This document shows, piece by piece, positions 18,699 through 27,659 of a stretch of 64,000 bases of DNA; within the stretch, counting starts at the first letter, position 1, and every line of letters begins with the position of its first letter. The translations under genes and the position numbers were made by a program. This DNA is from Cupriavidus necator N-1 (lineage in GTDB: Bacteria > Pseudomonadota > Gammaproteobacteria > Burkholderiales > Burkholderiaceae). Location: positions 186,001-250,000 of the forward strand of contig NC_015727.1 of assembly GCF_000219215.1 (NCBI RefSeq), read 5' to 3'. The notes under the pieces were generated by a model. That model worked only from the letters and a program-made list of their open reading frames with translations. It had not been told where the DNA came from and ran no database searches.

Positions 18699-18930
18699 GA
18701 TAATTCTCCAGAATCAAACAACGCCGGCAGGCGTTTCTTATCAGCCAAATGGTTGAAGGGATCGGCGTCCCACAATGCTGCTGCTGCCAGGAGCCAGTTG
18801 AAGGGCGCAGGGACCTCACCCTCGTGTTTCATATCAAACAATACTCCGAACCGTTCCTGACGAATCGCAAAAGCCTCTTTCCGCCCTGCAGTGATTACGT
18901 CGCCCGGCGAGAGAGCTGATCCATGCGTTA

Positions 18931-19380
18931 TCACAAGGGGGAATCACCTTGATCGAGAGTGGCGAGCGGCTCGAGATAATCCGTGCAGCGGGCAGTGACG
19001 GGCGAAGGATTGGGCGGCCGGTTGGTCGGGATTGGTGGGCCACCTTCATGTTGGCCGGCACCTCGATCCGCTTCAGGATGCGGACGTTCAGTGCTCCCTA
19101 AACGCCGGATCGACGCGAGCAGCATGTGGCTTCGCGCCGCCAGCAAAGTATCCTCGAACCTGAACATTGCCTCGGACAGCAGTTTCAACTCGACCTGGCT
19201 CTTGGCTTCGTCTGTCCTGCATGCATCAATCTCGATGTAGATGCGTTTGCCAAGATCACGCACGAGAACGGGATCGAGCTGTCCCTGAGAGGCTGCGTGA
19301 CTCAGGTGAAACAGCAGGGTGATCAATCCGTTCGGAGTGGAACGGGCCGGCGACGCGATGCTCATTCTTGAACCTACCAT
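18931..19380 (-). CDS. conserved-looking hypothetical cytoplasmic protein
   Basis: 149 residues from ATG at 19380, which has GTGGAG seven bases upstream; an ATG 7 codons earlier lacks a site. The first 100 residues look structured and helical (NGLITLLFHLSHAASQGQLD, VRDLGKRIYIEIDACRTDEA, ELKLLSEAMFRFEDTLLAAR); the C-terminus is Pro-rich and disordered. No family recognised. Confidence 0.5.
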   Translation of the reverse strand: MVGSRMSIASPARSTPNGLITLLFHLSHAASQGQLDPVLVRDLGKRIYIEIDACRTDEAKSQVELKLLSEAMFRFEDTLLAARSHMLLASIRRLGSTERPHPEADRGAGQHEGGPPIPTNRPPNPSPVTARCTDYLEPLATLDQGDSPL

Positions 19381-19557
19381 TGCAGTCTCCACTTTCGGCA
19401 AGGCACCGACTATAGGATGAGAAAGATCCCGGAATTTTGGTTACATCATCAAAATGGCCGGCCATTCGCCCGCAATAAGGGGTGTCGGCTTTGCATGCGT
19501 TATGCTGTCACCGCACGCGCCGGCCTGGCCGCCGGTGTTCTTCGCCTTGAGGCCTGT

Positions 19558-20106
19558 TTATGTCGGAGTCGGATACTGGGGCGTGTGTGTCCCTGCTTGT
19601 AGCCAGTATTGTTCCAGATCGATCAGGTTAAAGAGAAATGTGAGATCCATCGGTTCGTCTTCGGCCGTGATCCACTGCTCATGATCGGCCCCTTGATAGA
19701 TCACCGTCAGGTAATAGCTGCCATGAGGGAGTTTGAGATAGGCCAGGGGACCGTCCGTGACCAGTCGTAGCAGACGTTTGCCCTTCTCGTTGGCCAGGAT
19801 CAGCATGACGCCCGAAACGGGCCTGCCTTCCGAAGGATCCTGGAAGCTGAGCCGCACATTGAATTGGCCGGCGATAGACTGCATTTGCCGCACGGCTTCG
19901 CGCCCGATCCCGCCCGAGACATACCGGACGCCAGAGGATTGGTGGATTTCCGGCGGCTTTGGATGCGCCGCGAGGGCCTGTGCGTGGAGAAGCGGCGCGG
20001 TAGCAAGAACCAACGCAGCGGCAGCCGTACGCATAACCTTGCTATCGTGCATGGCAAGTGATCGATGATGGCTTTCCTCGTTTCCAGACTGCAGCATCAC
20101 GGTCAT
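19558..20106 (-). CDS. exported protein with carboxypeptidase-regulatory-like fold
   Basis: 182 residues from ATG at 20106, selected for the strong GGCAGGAGG site. A signal-like segment follows a short N-extension (KVMRTAAAALVLATAPLLHA, cleavage near ALA). The mature part contains QMQSIAGQFNVRLSFQDPSE, VMLILANEKGKRLLRLVTDG and LPHGSYYLTVIYQG, a beta-sandwich pattern like transthyretin/carboxypeptidase-regulatory domains that present small modules in the periplasm. Function unknown. No clear operon partner. Confidence 0.65.
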   Translation of the reverse strand: MTVMLQSGNEESHHRSLAMHDSKVMRTAAAALVLATAPLLHAQALAAHPKPPEIHQSSGVRYVSGGIGREAVRQMQSIAGQFNVRLSFQDPSEGRPVSGVMLILANEKGKRLLRLVTDGPLAYLKLPHGSYYLTVIYQGADHEQWITAEDEPMDLTFLFNLIDLEQYWLQAGTHTPQYPTPT

Positions 20107-20267
20107 GGCAATCCTCCTGCCTTGGCAGAAAAGGCGCGCAATATAACTCCGCCTGTTCTGAAGCGTAGGTCGTATGCGCATTGGCCCATTGATGCATCGC
20201 AAGCTTGATGCCGTATACATCCTGCCGGCTCCTCCTGCGCGCTGTTGCGCAGCAGGGGAGTACGGTC

Positions 20268-21131
20268 CTACTCTTGGTCCATTCGCGCCTCGATGCGTCC
20301 TTTGCGAATGGCGGCCAGGAATGCTCGATAGTCGTTCCGATTCTGAGAGCAGTACTCGGTCGCGAACTCGCAGATCGCGTCGTCAAAGGTTTGTCCTGAC
20401 CCCATGTAACCAGCGATCATAGCGGCATCGCCGGAACGGGCATGCGCTCGGGCGAGGGCGTGTGCGCACATCCGGCCGTATTGCCTGAGCATGCCGGTAT
20501 CCCAATCTTCGATGACCGCCGATAGTTTCATGTCACGCAACTGGCGTATATAGAAGTCGCGTCCGTTTTTTCCCCGGATCCACCCCAGGAATACGTCGCT
20601 AGCAGTCTGCATGAGACGCTGGCCAATGATGACGCGTTGGCCGTGATTGGAATGCAAGCTCTTTCCTGCGTAAGGTTCCAGGACAGAAGCACGGACCTGC
20701 TCCATCTTGCGCAGCGCCACGGTCGCCTTGTCGGCCGTATGCTCCTGTGCGGTGCCGATGACGCTGTTAATCAGCAGTACTGCCCCAATGAACAGTGCAT
20801 CCTTCAGGTCACCCAATGCAAGCGACACCGCCGCCGCGGCCAGGAGGATGTAAATAAGCGGACTGAGGAACTGGCGCAGAAACACCGCGACAACCGACCT
20901 CGGGGCCGCCTGAGGCAGCACATTGCGGCCCACCTCCGCCAGCCGCGCACGAGCCTGCGCGGTGGTCAGGCCGGGTGGGACGTGCGCCGGATCGATGCCA
21001 TCCCGGGTACCGTAAGGTTCTTCGTGAGATCGGGGGCGATCCGTTTGCAACGCGCTGGAGCGATTTTGCATGAGGTTTCCCAAGGGATGCTCGGCGCGGA
21101 GCCAGGCGTGTGCACCCTGCGCGTACGCCAC
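20268..21131 (-). pseudogene. chimeric reading frame: P-type ATPase N-terminus joined to DUF2252 C-terminus
   Basis: Residues about 45-150 are the start of a cation P-type ATPase: PPGLTTAQARARLAEVGRNV, then membrane helices FLSPLIYILLAAAAVSLALG and FIGAVLLINSVIGT and the KATVALRKM segment before the actuator domain. From about residue 155 the frame is the C-terminal part of a DUF2252 protein (NHGQRVIIGQRLMQTASDVF, GRDFYIRQLRDMKLSAVIED). The phosphorylation site DKTGT and the whole ATPase core are missing. The fusion is in frame, so a 287-residue product is possible but should be neither transporter nor intact DUF2252. Confidence 0.7.
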
Positions 21132-21152
21132 ATGCGGCCGGCGGGGCGGAGG

Positions 21153-22457
21153 TGTCAGGAATTCTGTGTGCTGAGGTCGGTTAAATAAATCTCAGCGTAG
21201 GGCGTTGGTGAAGCGGTCACCGAAGAGAATGGCGAACTGGTTGGCCGCTTGTTTCCAGGTGATGGGCGGCATCTTCCAATCTTTCTCGATGTTGCGCAAG
21301 GCCAGGTACAGCAGCTTGCTGGCGGCTTCGTCGCTGGGGAAGTGGCCCCGGTTCTTGACGATCTTGCGCAACTGCATGTGCATGCTCTCGATGGCATTAG
21401 TGGTGTAGATGATTCTGCGCACTTCCGGCGGATAGGTGAAGAACGGGATGACCTGCCTCCCATTGCCGCCGCCACATGTCGGCCACCGTCGGGAATTTGC
21501 GGCCCCAGTCGCTGCCGGCAAAGGCATCCAGCGCAGTGGCAGCGGCATCGGCCGTGGCAGCCTGGTAAATCGGCTTGAGCGCGGTCGCCAGGCCCTTGCG
21601 ATCCTTCCAGCTCGCCAGGTTGAGCGAGTTGCGGATCAGGTGGACGATGCAGCTCTGGATTTGCGCGGCCGGGTAGACGGCCTCGATGGCCTGGGGGAAG
21701 CCGCGCAGGCCATCGACCACGGCGATCAGGATGTCCTCCAGGCCGCGGTTCTTAGGACTTCCTTGCGCCCATCGGCGCGGATGCCCAGCGCGAGGTACAC
21801 CGCCTTGTTCCTGACGGTGCCTTCGTCGCGGATCTTCAGGCGCAGCGCGTCGAAGTAGACAATGGGGTACATCGCCTCCAGCGGGCGCTGCTGCCATTGT
21901 TCGACCTCGGCCAGCACTTCGTCGGTGATGGTGGAAATCAGGTCAGGCGAGACCTGCAGCCCATACAGTTCCTGCAAATGGCCCTGAATCTCACGCACGC
22001 TCATCCCGCGTGCATACATGCTGATTACGTGGTCGTCGAAGCCGGACAGCCGGCGTTGGTACTTGGCGACCAGTTGCGGCTCGAAGGTGGCTTGCCGGTC
22101 GCGCGGAATGTCCAGTTCCAGCTCGCCGTTGGGCGTGATGACGGTCTTTGCACTGCTGCCGTTGCGGTGATTGCCGCTCTTGCCTTGCTTGGCCTCGCTG
22201 GCCAGATGGTGCGTCAGTTCGGCGGCAAGCATACGCTCGGCCAACTGCTTCTTGAGCAAGCCGGCCAAGCCTGATTCACCGAGAATCGACTCGGCGTCCT
22301 TGTTCTGTACCTGAGCCAGCAGTTGATCGATCAACTCATCCGGAAACAGCTTCGGCGCGCTCGATTTCTTGCTTTTCTTGGTCATGCTTGTTGTTTCGGT
22401 CATAAGGGCGATTCTTTCGATATCGTCTCATGACCTCAACACACAAGAAATCTGACA
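21153..22457 (-). mobile_element. IS256-family insertion sequence
   Basis: About 1.3 kb bounded by imperfect terminal inverted repeats: the left end reads TGTCAGGAATTCTGTGTGCT (from 21153) and the right end, on the other strand, TGTCAGATTTCTTGTGTGTT (ending 22457). It contains one transposase gene on the minus strand. Target duplications were not resolved. Confidence 0.75.
21192..22403 (-). pseudogene. IS256-family transposase with two frameshifts
   Basis: Start ATG at 22403 (MTETTSMTKKSKKSS). Mutator-type blocks are present: LLKKQLAERMLAAELTHHLA, NHRNGSSAKTVITPNGELEL, FDDHVISMYARGMSVREIQG, the first Asp in YPIVYFDALRLKIRDEG, second in IAVVDGLRGFPQAIEAVYP and the C-terminal IIYTTNAIESMHMQLRK with its Glu. 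The three parts lie in different frames, with shifts near 21750 and 21470, so the enzyme is broken here unless base errors are responsible. Confidence 0.8.
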
Positions 22458-22479
22458 GGCTCCCCGGCTACGCCGTCCT

Positions 22480-22668
22480 TCACCGCAACAAAGAAGCCAT
22501 CTGAACGGCACTACCGGCAGCAACCGTTTGAACCCGACCACAGGGATCTCGCAGGAGAATCTGTTCCTCCAGATACATGCGCATCGTCTGGATATGCCTG
22601 TTTCCAGGCGTCCAATCGGGCAGGTAGTCATCTTTCACCCGCCGCCCCAATAGCACGCAGGATCTCAT
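22480..22668 (-). pseudogene. remnant of a small gene cut by the IS256 element
   Basis: Frame from ATG at 22668 reads MRSCVLLGRRVKDDYLPDWT, then GNRHIQTMRMYLEEQILL. The identical start in the second repeat copy overlaps the stop of the upstream gene as ATGA, suggesting it was translationally coupled before duplication. The 3' part ends close to the insertion sequence. No family recognised. Confidence 0.35.
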
Positions 22669-22798
22669 TCCGACTTATCGAAGATGCCGGCATCGTCTGG
22701 ATATGCCTGTTTCCAGGCGTCCAATCGGGCAGGTAGTCATCTTTCACCCGCCGCCCCAATAGCACGCAGGATCTCATTCCGACTTATCGAAGATGCCG
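22581..22798. repeat. perfect 109-bp tandem duplication
   Basis: The sequence beginning GCATCGTCTGGATATGCCTG at 22581 is repeated without change from 22690; copies run 22581-22689 and 22690-22798. It covers the 3' end of the small gene at 22774-23034 and duplicates an ATGA stop/start overlap with a downstream frame on the minus strand. Confidence 0.9.
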
Positions 22799-23034
22799 GC
22801 TTCGAGATCTTTCCTGAAATGCTGAACCCAATCGGTTTCATCGCCGATTGGGTATTCCCTTGTAACTTGTGTCGATAGTCTGGTTACCGTGACGTAGCCC
22901 TGTAAACCGATGTTCTCGTCGCCTTTTGGGTCAGTCGTATCCGTCTCCACGAGTTCGAAATCATCTGCTGCCAGACCATTACGCTGCAAGGTCGCAAGAA
23001 AGTCCTGTTGTTCATCCGGTTCGATCAGTCGCAT
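22774..23034 (-). CDS. small hypothetical protein of the heat-shock cluster
   Basis: 86 residues from ATG at 23034 with GAGGGA six bases upstream. Acidic protein (MRLIEPDEQQDFLATLQRNG, ENIGLQGYVTVTRLSTQVTR, DETDWVQHFRKDLEAGIFDK). No family recognised. It lies 120 bases downstream of the Hsp20 genes on the same strand and probably belongs to their operon. Its last codons fall in the 109-bp duplicated segment. Confidence 0.6.
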   Translation of the reverse strand: MRLIEPDEQQDFLATLQRNGLAADDFELVETDTTDPKGDENIGLQGYVTVTRLSTQVTREYPIGDETDWVQHFRKDLEAGIFDKSE

Positions 23035-23156
23035 CGTTTGTCCCTCGCTGTTCAAAGGGGCGAATACCGGAACTCACTTTCAACGATTCCAGTTTCATTT
23101 CAGCCCTCCTACGTGTGGGCAGTATTGGGTGAAGCCCACTGCCCGCTCGGCTTACA

Positions 23157-23537
23157 TCACGCCACCTTGACCTCAATGCGGCTCGGTTGTGTGAGTTCGG
23201 CTTTCGGGATGCGTAGCTTGAGCACGCCGTGGTTGAACTCGGCGACAACCTTTTCGGCATCTAGTTCCTTGGATAGCGTGAACACGCGCCGGTAACGGGG
23301 CAGGGAAACCTCCGTGTAACTGGCTTCCATGCCCTCCGGCAGATCGAGGACGACTTCGCCTTTGATGGTCAGGATACCGCCTTGCACCTGCACGGCCAGC
23401 TTGTCCTTGGGCACACCCGGCAGATCGGCGTATAGGGTAATGCCTGCGGCGTCCTCGTACACATTCACCGGCGGCATCAGGGCTGCTTCAGGGCTGGCAG
23501 TTTCGGCTTGCTTGGTGACAGCAGTATTTTCGCTCAT
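23157..23537 (-). CDS. Hsp20/alpha-crystallin small heat-shock protein
   Basis: 126 residues from ATG at 23537 (GAGGAGG upstream). Alpha-crystallin domain from about residue 25: VNVYEDAAGITLYADLPGVP, LAVQVQGGILTIKGEV, RYRRVFTLSKELDAEKVVAE, then NHGVLKLRIPKAE with the conserved GVL. Small Hsps hold unfolded proteins for refolding by DnaK. The C-terminal IXI tail is not obvious. It directly follows another Hsp20 gene (17-base gap) and is divergent from the CbpA/CbpM pair. Confidence 0.92.
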   Translation of the reverse strand: MSENTAVTKQAETASPEAALMPPVNVYEDAAGITLYADLPGVPKDKLAVQVQGGILTIKGEVVLDLPEGMEASYTEVSLPRYRRVFTLSKELDAEKVVAEFNHGVLKLRIPKAELTQPSRIEVKVA

Positions 23538-23554
23538 GGCCAGATCCTCCTCGC

Positions 23555-23989
23555 TCACTGGATGCTGATTTGGCGCGGCTGCGCGGCCTCGAGGCGCTGG
23601 ATGCTGATGTGCAGCACGCCGTCGCGGTACCTGGCCTCCACCGCCTTGGGATTCACGTCGCTTGGTAGGCTCACCACACGGCGGAAGCGGCCGGCGAAGC
23701 GTTCATCGATATGCACGGAGGTTTGCTCGTCCTTGTCGGGAAGATCGGGCTTGCGTTCGCCGACAATGGTCAGCACGCTCTGCACCAGCTGCACGTCGAT
23801 GCTGGCCGGATCGACGCCAGGGGCAAAGGCGTAGATTTCCACCGAGTGGGGTGTGCCGCCTACATTCATGGCCGGAAAACTGACCCGACCGCGAATGCTG
23901 GGAGACAGCTCGAATGGCTGCTGCCACTCGCGCTGTAGGCGTTCCAGCTCTGAGAATATGTCACGGGGAAACAACGATCGATACATCAT
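23555..23989 (-). CDS. Hsp20/alpha-crystallin small heat-shock protein, first of pair
   Basis: 144 residues from ATG at 23989 with GGAGG five bases upstream. N-terminal arm MMYRSLFPRDIFSELERLQR, then the alpha-crystallin domain (SVEIYAFAPGVDPASIDVQL, VLTIVGERKP, FRRVVSLPSDVNPKAVEARY, DGVLHISIQ) and a C-terminal RQISIQ, an IXI-like motif. Two different Hsp20s in one operon can form mixed or distinct oligomers. Transcribed divergently from cbpA with about 160 bases between starts. Confidence 0.92.
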   Translation of the reverse strand: MMYRSLFPRDIFSELERLQREWQQPFELSPSIRGRVSFPAMNVGGTPHSVEIYAFAPGVDPASIDVQLVQSVLTIVGERKPDLPDKDEQTSVHIDERFAGRFRRVVSLPSDVNPKAVEARYRDGVLHISIQRLEAAQPRQISIQ

Positions 23990-24150
23990 GTTTGCCTCCA
24001 TTCGCTTTCGCGTGGGCGCCATATTCGGACGCCCCCGGTTGCAATGGTACGGCTTCGCCTGCGGATTTCAAGGTCTTGATTTGACTGGTATTCGACATCA
24101 TTCTTCCGAGAAGAAGGGCAGGCCCTCGAGACCGGAAAAGGGGAACACGC

Positions 24151-25104
24151 ATGGAGTTCCATGACTACTACAAGACGTTGAGGGTGGCACGCGATGCCAC
24201 GGCGGAGGACATCAAGAAAGCGTTCCGCAAGCTCGCGCGCAAGTTCCATCCGGACGTTTCCAAGGAGTCCGATGCCGAACTGCGCATGAGGCAGCTCAAC
24301 GAGGCCTACGCCGTGCTCTCCGACCCGGACAAGCGCGCCGCGTACGATCAATTGGGGCGAGGCTATCAGCCCGGCCAGGAGTTCCGTCCGCCGCCGGACT
24401 GGGACACCGGCTTCGAGTTTTCCAGTCGGGGTTTCTCGCCCCAGGAAGAGGCCGATTTCAGCGACTTCTTCGCCGAGCTGTTTGGCCATGTGGGGGGCAG
24501 ACACCGCGGCTCCCATGCACACGGTGGCAGCTTCCAGTCACGCGGTGTGGATCACCACGCCAAGGTGCTGCTGGACCTGGAAGACGCCTTTACCGGCGCC
24601 ACCCGCCAACTTTCGCTGCGCTTGCCAAGCATGGACGCCCAAGGCGTGGTGCAGTTGAGGAGCCGGACCCTCAGTGTGAAAATTCCCAAAGGCGTGCGCG
24701 AAGGTCAGCTCATCCGTCTGGCCGGGCAGGGGGCGCCGGGGATGGGCGGCGCGCCGGCGGGGGATCTTTTTCTGGAGGTGCATTTCAATCCGCACGACCG
24801 ACTGAAAGTGAAGGGGCGCAATCTACACCTCACCCTGCCGGTGGCGCCATGGGAGGCGGCGCTGGGGGCGGTGGTGCCGATCAATTTGCCCGGGGGCGAA
24901 CTGAAGGTGCGCATTCCCTCTGGCGCCCAGAGCGGCAGCGAGCTACGTGTGCGCGGCAAGGGCATCCCCGCTAATCCACCGGGCGATCTGCTGCTGGACA
25001 TCCAAGTGGTGTTGCCGCCGGCAAACACCCCCAAAGCGCGGGAGTTCTATGAAACCATGGCGCGGGAAATGATTTTTAATCCGCGCCCGAATAGGAGAGC
25101 CTGA
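24151..25104 (+). CDS. cbpA: CbpA-type DnaJ co-chaperone
   Basis: 317 residues. J-domain at residues 4-70 with the HPD motif (KFHPDVSKES, residues 33-35), a Gly/Phe-poor linker with GYQPGQEF, and two C-terminal beta domains (RTLSVKIPKGVREGQLIRLA, RNLHLTLPVAPWEAALGAVV). The Cys-rich zinc region of DnaJ is missing, as in CbpA. It would stimulate DnaK ATPase. The next gene, three bases on, encodes CbpM, its specific modulator. Confidence 0.92.
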   Translation: MEFHDYYKTLRVARDATAEDIKKAFRKLARKFHPDVSKESDAELRMRQLNEAYAVLSDPDKRAAYDQLGRGYQPGQEFRPPPDWDTGFEFSSRGFSPQEEADFSDFFAELFGHVGGRHRGSHAHGGSFQSRGVDHHAKVLLDLEDAFTGATRQLSLRLPSMDAQGVVQLRSRTLSVKIPKGVREGQLIRLAGQGAPGMGGAPAGDLFLEVHFNPHDRLKVKGRNLHLTLPVAPWEAALGAVVPINLPGGELKVRIPSGAQSGSELRVRGKGIPANPPGDLLLDIQVVLPPANTPKAREFYETMAREMIFNPRPNRRA

Positions 25105-25107
25105 CCC

Positions 25108-25416
25108 ATGTCTGATGATGACGTTCTGATCGGCTGCCTGTTGGATGAAGCTTGGCTGACTCTGGAGCAAGTGGCGGCAGCCTGCAAGGTAGAGTCAGAG
25201 TGGCTCATGCAGCATGTAAATGAGGGCTTATTTCCCCATGCGGTAAGCGTCGCTGGCGTCTGGCGGTTTTCCAGCGCCAGCCTTCGACGGGCGCGGCGCA
25301 TGCGTCAGTTGGAGCGTGACTTTGACGCCATACCGGAACTGGCTGCTCTGGTGGCCGACCTGCTGGAAGAAATGGATGATCTGCAAGCGCGGCTGCGCTG
25401 TACCAGTCGGGGCTGA
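25108..25416 (+). CDS. cbpM: CbpM chaperone-modulatory protein
   Basis: 102 residues, MerR-like winged helix in sequence: LDEAWLTLEQVAAACKVESE, then LFPHAVSVAGVWRFSSASLR, and a C-terminal coiled helix (ALVADLLEEMDDLQARL). CbpM binds the J-domain of CbpA and blocks its interaction with DnaK. The three-base gap to cbpA supports coupled expression. Confidence 0.9.
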   Translation: MSDDDVLIGCLLDEAWLTLEQVAAACKVESEWLMQHVNEGLFPHAVSVAGVWRFSSASLRRARRMRQLERDFDAIPELAALVADLLEEMDDLQARLRCTSRG

Positions 25417-25858
25417 GCGCTACATGGATGCGCAAGCATGGGCCGTTGAGCCTGGGCGAACCGTCTGCTGCCAACTCGTGCCCCCCTGGCCCCTGATGGG
25501 CGCGCTACAAGGGGCGGCGCTGCTCGCGCGCCCGCAGAGTCCGCCGCCAGAGCCACTCTCTTGCGTACTTCAACGCGGCGATTTTTACTACCTCGTTGCA
25601 GCCAGCCTTCAAGTCGGAGTGCCCGTTTGGGGTACGTGAATGACCGCTGACCGCTGTGGATTCAACTGGTGGATGCAACGGATTGGTGAAATCGTCTGGG
25701 GGTGTTTCGTACACTCTGTTCGTTCCCACGCCGCGTTGCCTGCGGTGAGGAATGGGCTGACGATAGGCTTCCGTTGTTCATTGAGTGTCTCTTCCTCGGT
25801 ATAGTGCCGCAGACGTCGCTGCGGACTGGTCTCGAACGATTACTTACTTGGGGAATGT
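25417..25858. other. gene-free stretch
   Basis: No frame gives a recognisable or well-initiated protein. Ends with TTACTTGGGGAATGT just before the DUF1003 gene start. Confidence 0.4.
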
Positions 25859-26407
25859 ATGAAAATACCGAACTCCGGCTCCCATGCCGCTCCGTTCGAC
25901 ATTCCGAACGTTGATCACTTTCGCTTCCACCGGCCTCACGCGCATCTTGCCCCGGCGTTCGGCAACGACAGGTTCGCGCTCAAGGCCGAAGCCTTCGCGC
26001 GTTTTTTTGGGACGCCCGTTTTTTTAGGGGCACAGACGGTAATCGTCGCCATCTGGATTGGGGTGAACGCCCTCGGTTTCACCAGGTTCGACGTTTACCC
26101 ATTCATTCTCCTTAATCTGGCATTCAGTCTCCAAGCGGCCTATGCCGCGCCGCTCATTTTGCTAGCTCAGACGCGACAGGCAGCGCGAGACAACGCACAC
26201 GCCGAGGCTGACGCGCAACACAGGGAGGCCCTTGCTGTCGCTAACGAGCAGCGGCAGGCAATTGCCGCGCAGAACGCGGCACAACTGCTGGAGTTGCTGC
26301 AGCGGAATACGGAACTGACCGAACTTACCCAAAAATTAACTGTGCGTGTCGAAACGCTGACCGTCGAGTTGCACGAGAAGCTCTTGCAAAAAGACTCAAA
26401 ACCATAA
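25859..26407 (+). CDS. DUF1003-family membrane protein
   Basis: 182 residues. After a His-rich start the DUF1003 core is clear: RFFGTPVFLGAQTVIVAIWI, GFTRFDVYPFILLNLAFSLQ, AAYAAPLILLAQTRQAARDN, giving two membrane helices. A C-terminal coiled coil follows (residues 118-180; LLELLQRNTELTELTQKLTV). Function unknown; DUF1003 proteins are frequent in stress loci. Its position after the chaperone block fits that. Confidence 0.85.
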   Translation: MKIPNSGSHAAPFDIPNVDHFRFHRPHAHLAPAFGNDRFALKAEAFARFFGTPVFLGAQTVIVAIWIGVNALGFTRFDVYPFILLNLAFSLQAAYAAPLILLAQTRQAARDNAHAEADAQHREALAVANEQRQAIAAQNAAQLLELLQRNTELTELTQKLTVRVETLTVELHEKLLQKDSKP

Positions 26408-26472
26408 AGCCGACACCCTGCCCATCAAGGCTGAAGTGGACGTTCGTGTTGATGAGGTATTGGGAGTGAGCC

Positions 26473-26499
26473 AAAAGCGGGGGGCAAATCCGTCAGGAA
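26473..26499 (+). repeat. 27-bp repeat shared with 53798-53824
   Basis: AAAAGCGGGGGGCAAATCCG plus TCAGGAA is identical at both places in the same orientation, and both are preceded by a GGAGTG-like stretch. Probably a conserved piece from the end of the same mobile element. Confidence 0.7.
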
Positions 26500-26563
26500 A
26501 GGGGTCTATTGTGTACTGAGACCGATTAATGGCGTTGTCAAGTTGGCGAAGCGGTCGGGTAAG

Positions 26564-27100
26564 ATGAGGCGAGATGAAGAAGAAATCGCTCTTCATGGCC
26601 ACCGGTTTCCGGCGGCGATCATCAGCTGCGCGGTGCGCTGGTATTTTCGCTTCAACCTGAGTCTGCGCGACATCGAGGAGTTGCTGTTCGAGGGCGGTGT
26701 CGTCGTGACCTACGAAACCATTCGCCGTTGGTGCGAAAAGTTCGGCGCCGGCTTCGCGCATCGCGCCAAGGTCGCACGGCGCAAGCCAGGCAGCACTTGG
26801 CATCTGGACGAGATGTTCGTGAAGCTGCGCGGTGAGCCCTACGTCCTATGGCGAGCGGTCGACGAACATGGCGCCGAACTCGACATCCTGCTGCAGAAGC
26901 GGCGCGACAAGGCTGCCGCTAAACGTTTCTTCCTGCGCGTGCTGTGCTCTTGCCCGGCGCCGCGCAAGATTGTCACCGATCAGCTGCGCAGCTACCCGGC
27001 GGCGAAAGCCGACATCCCGGAGTTGGCCTGCGTCAAGCACGTGTTCGTGAAGGCGACCGCCCGCGTGAACAATCGGGCCGAGAACAGCCACCGGCCCACC
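26564..27100 (+). pseudogene. IS6-family transposase, C-terminally truncated
   Basis: From ATG at 26564: FPAAIISCAVRWYFRFNLSL, SLRDIEELLFEGGVVVTYET, then the DDE core (TWHLDEMFVKLRGEPYVLWR, LDILLQKRRDKAAAKRFF, KIVTDQLRSYPAAKADIPEL) and NNRAENSHRPTR with the final Glu. All three acidic residues are present, but the family-typical 40-50 C-terminal residues are replaced by unrelated sequence after about 27090. The left side of the element carries GTTGTCAAGTTGGCGAA (26532-26548). Confidence 0.8.
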
Positions 27101-27151
27101 CGTGATTGCCTTGTCTCGCTGTCGGCAAGTTGACAGAGCCCTTGCCTACCT

Positions 27152-27508
27152 TCAGCTCGCGTTGACTACCGGCATGGCTGCCACAGTGGCCCTCGGCAGT
27201 CGGCCGGCCCGCGCGCCCGCAGACCTGGAACAGCGTGCTCGACTTCCGCAAGCGTGGATCAGGAACTCGCGCAGCGCGTCGGCCGGCTTGTCGAGCTTGC
27301 GGCCGGCCTGCCACATCATGCCGACCTCCATGTCCGGCACCGCCGAGGCGATGGCCCTGACCTCGATCTGCTTGCCCTCCAGCGACCACGGCCGGTACAC
27401 CATATCGGTCAGCACGCCGAAGCCGGCCGCGGCGAAGTAGCGAAACTGCCGCAGGGTGATCTCCTTGGCGATCCTTTTCGGTGCCCCGCGTGACTTGGCC
27501 ATGGCCAT
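27152..27508 (-). pseudogene. LysR-family gene with its middle deleted
   Basis: Frame from ATG at 27508 (GGAGGG upstream) reads KEITLRQFRYFAAAGFGVLT, i.e. the first helix of a LysR regulator (LRQFRYF) joined directly to the C-terminal effector domain (GVLTDMVYRPWSLEGKQIEV, MEVGMMWQAGRKLDKPADAL, REFLIHAC). About 200 codons including the helix-turn-helix are gone, with the frame kept. Downstream residues are unrelated. Cannot bind DNA in the normal way. Confidence 0.65.
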
Positions 27509-27586
27509 CCCTCCGCTACGGGCCTCTGCGAAGTGCTTATTAGCAGGCGCGGATTCTTGCCGGCATCCCGGCCGCCATTGTGAGAG

Positions 27587-27607
27587 TATAATTTCACATT
27601 TATGAAA
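27587..27607 (+). promoter_or_regulatory. -10 box and overlapping palindrome before the HipB-like gene
   Basis: TATAAT (27587-27592) is followed at once by TTTCACATTTATGAAA, a palindrome with five-base arms (27592-27596, 27603-27607). The position suits autorepression by the downstream XRE protein. No -35 box with standard spacing was seen. Confidence 0.4.
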
Positions 27608-27659
27608 CAACATGGAAAACCGCCTCCTCGCTGGCTTTCCTTCTGCACGAACGGCCCCC

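Noticed and set aside
18518..18934. Minus-strand frame reading GEVPAPFNWLLAAAALWDAD before the DoxX start
   Set aside because: The part outside DoxX looks protein-like but matches no family I know and its second half is a shadow of DoxX; left uncalled.
22581..22798. Possible CRISPR-like array
   Set aside because: Only two adjacent copies of 109 bases with no spacers; a simple tandem duplication.
24022..24150. Sigma-32 promoter for cbpA
   Set aside because: GGTCTTGAT and a weak downstream box are present but match the consensus poorly, so it was not called.
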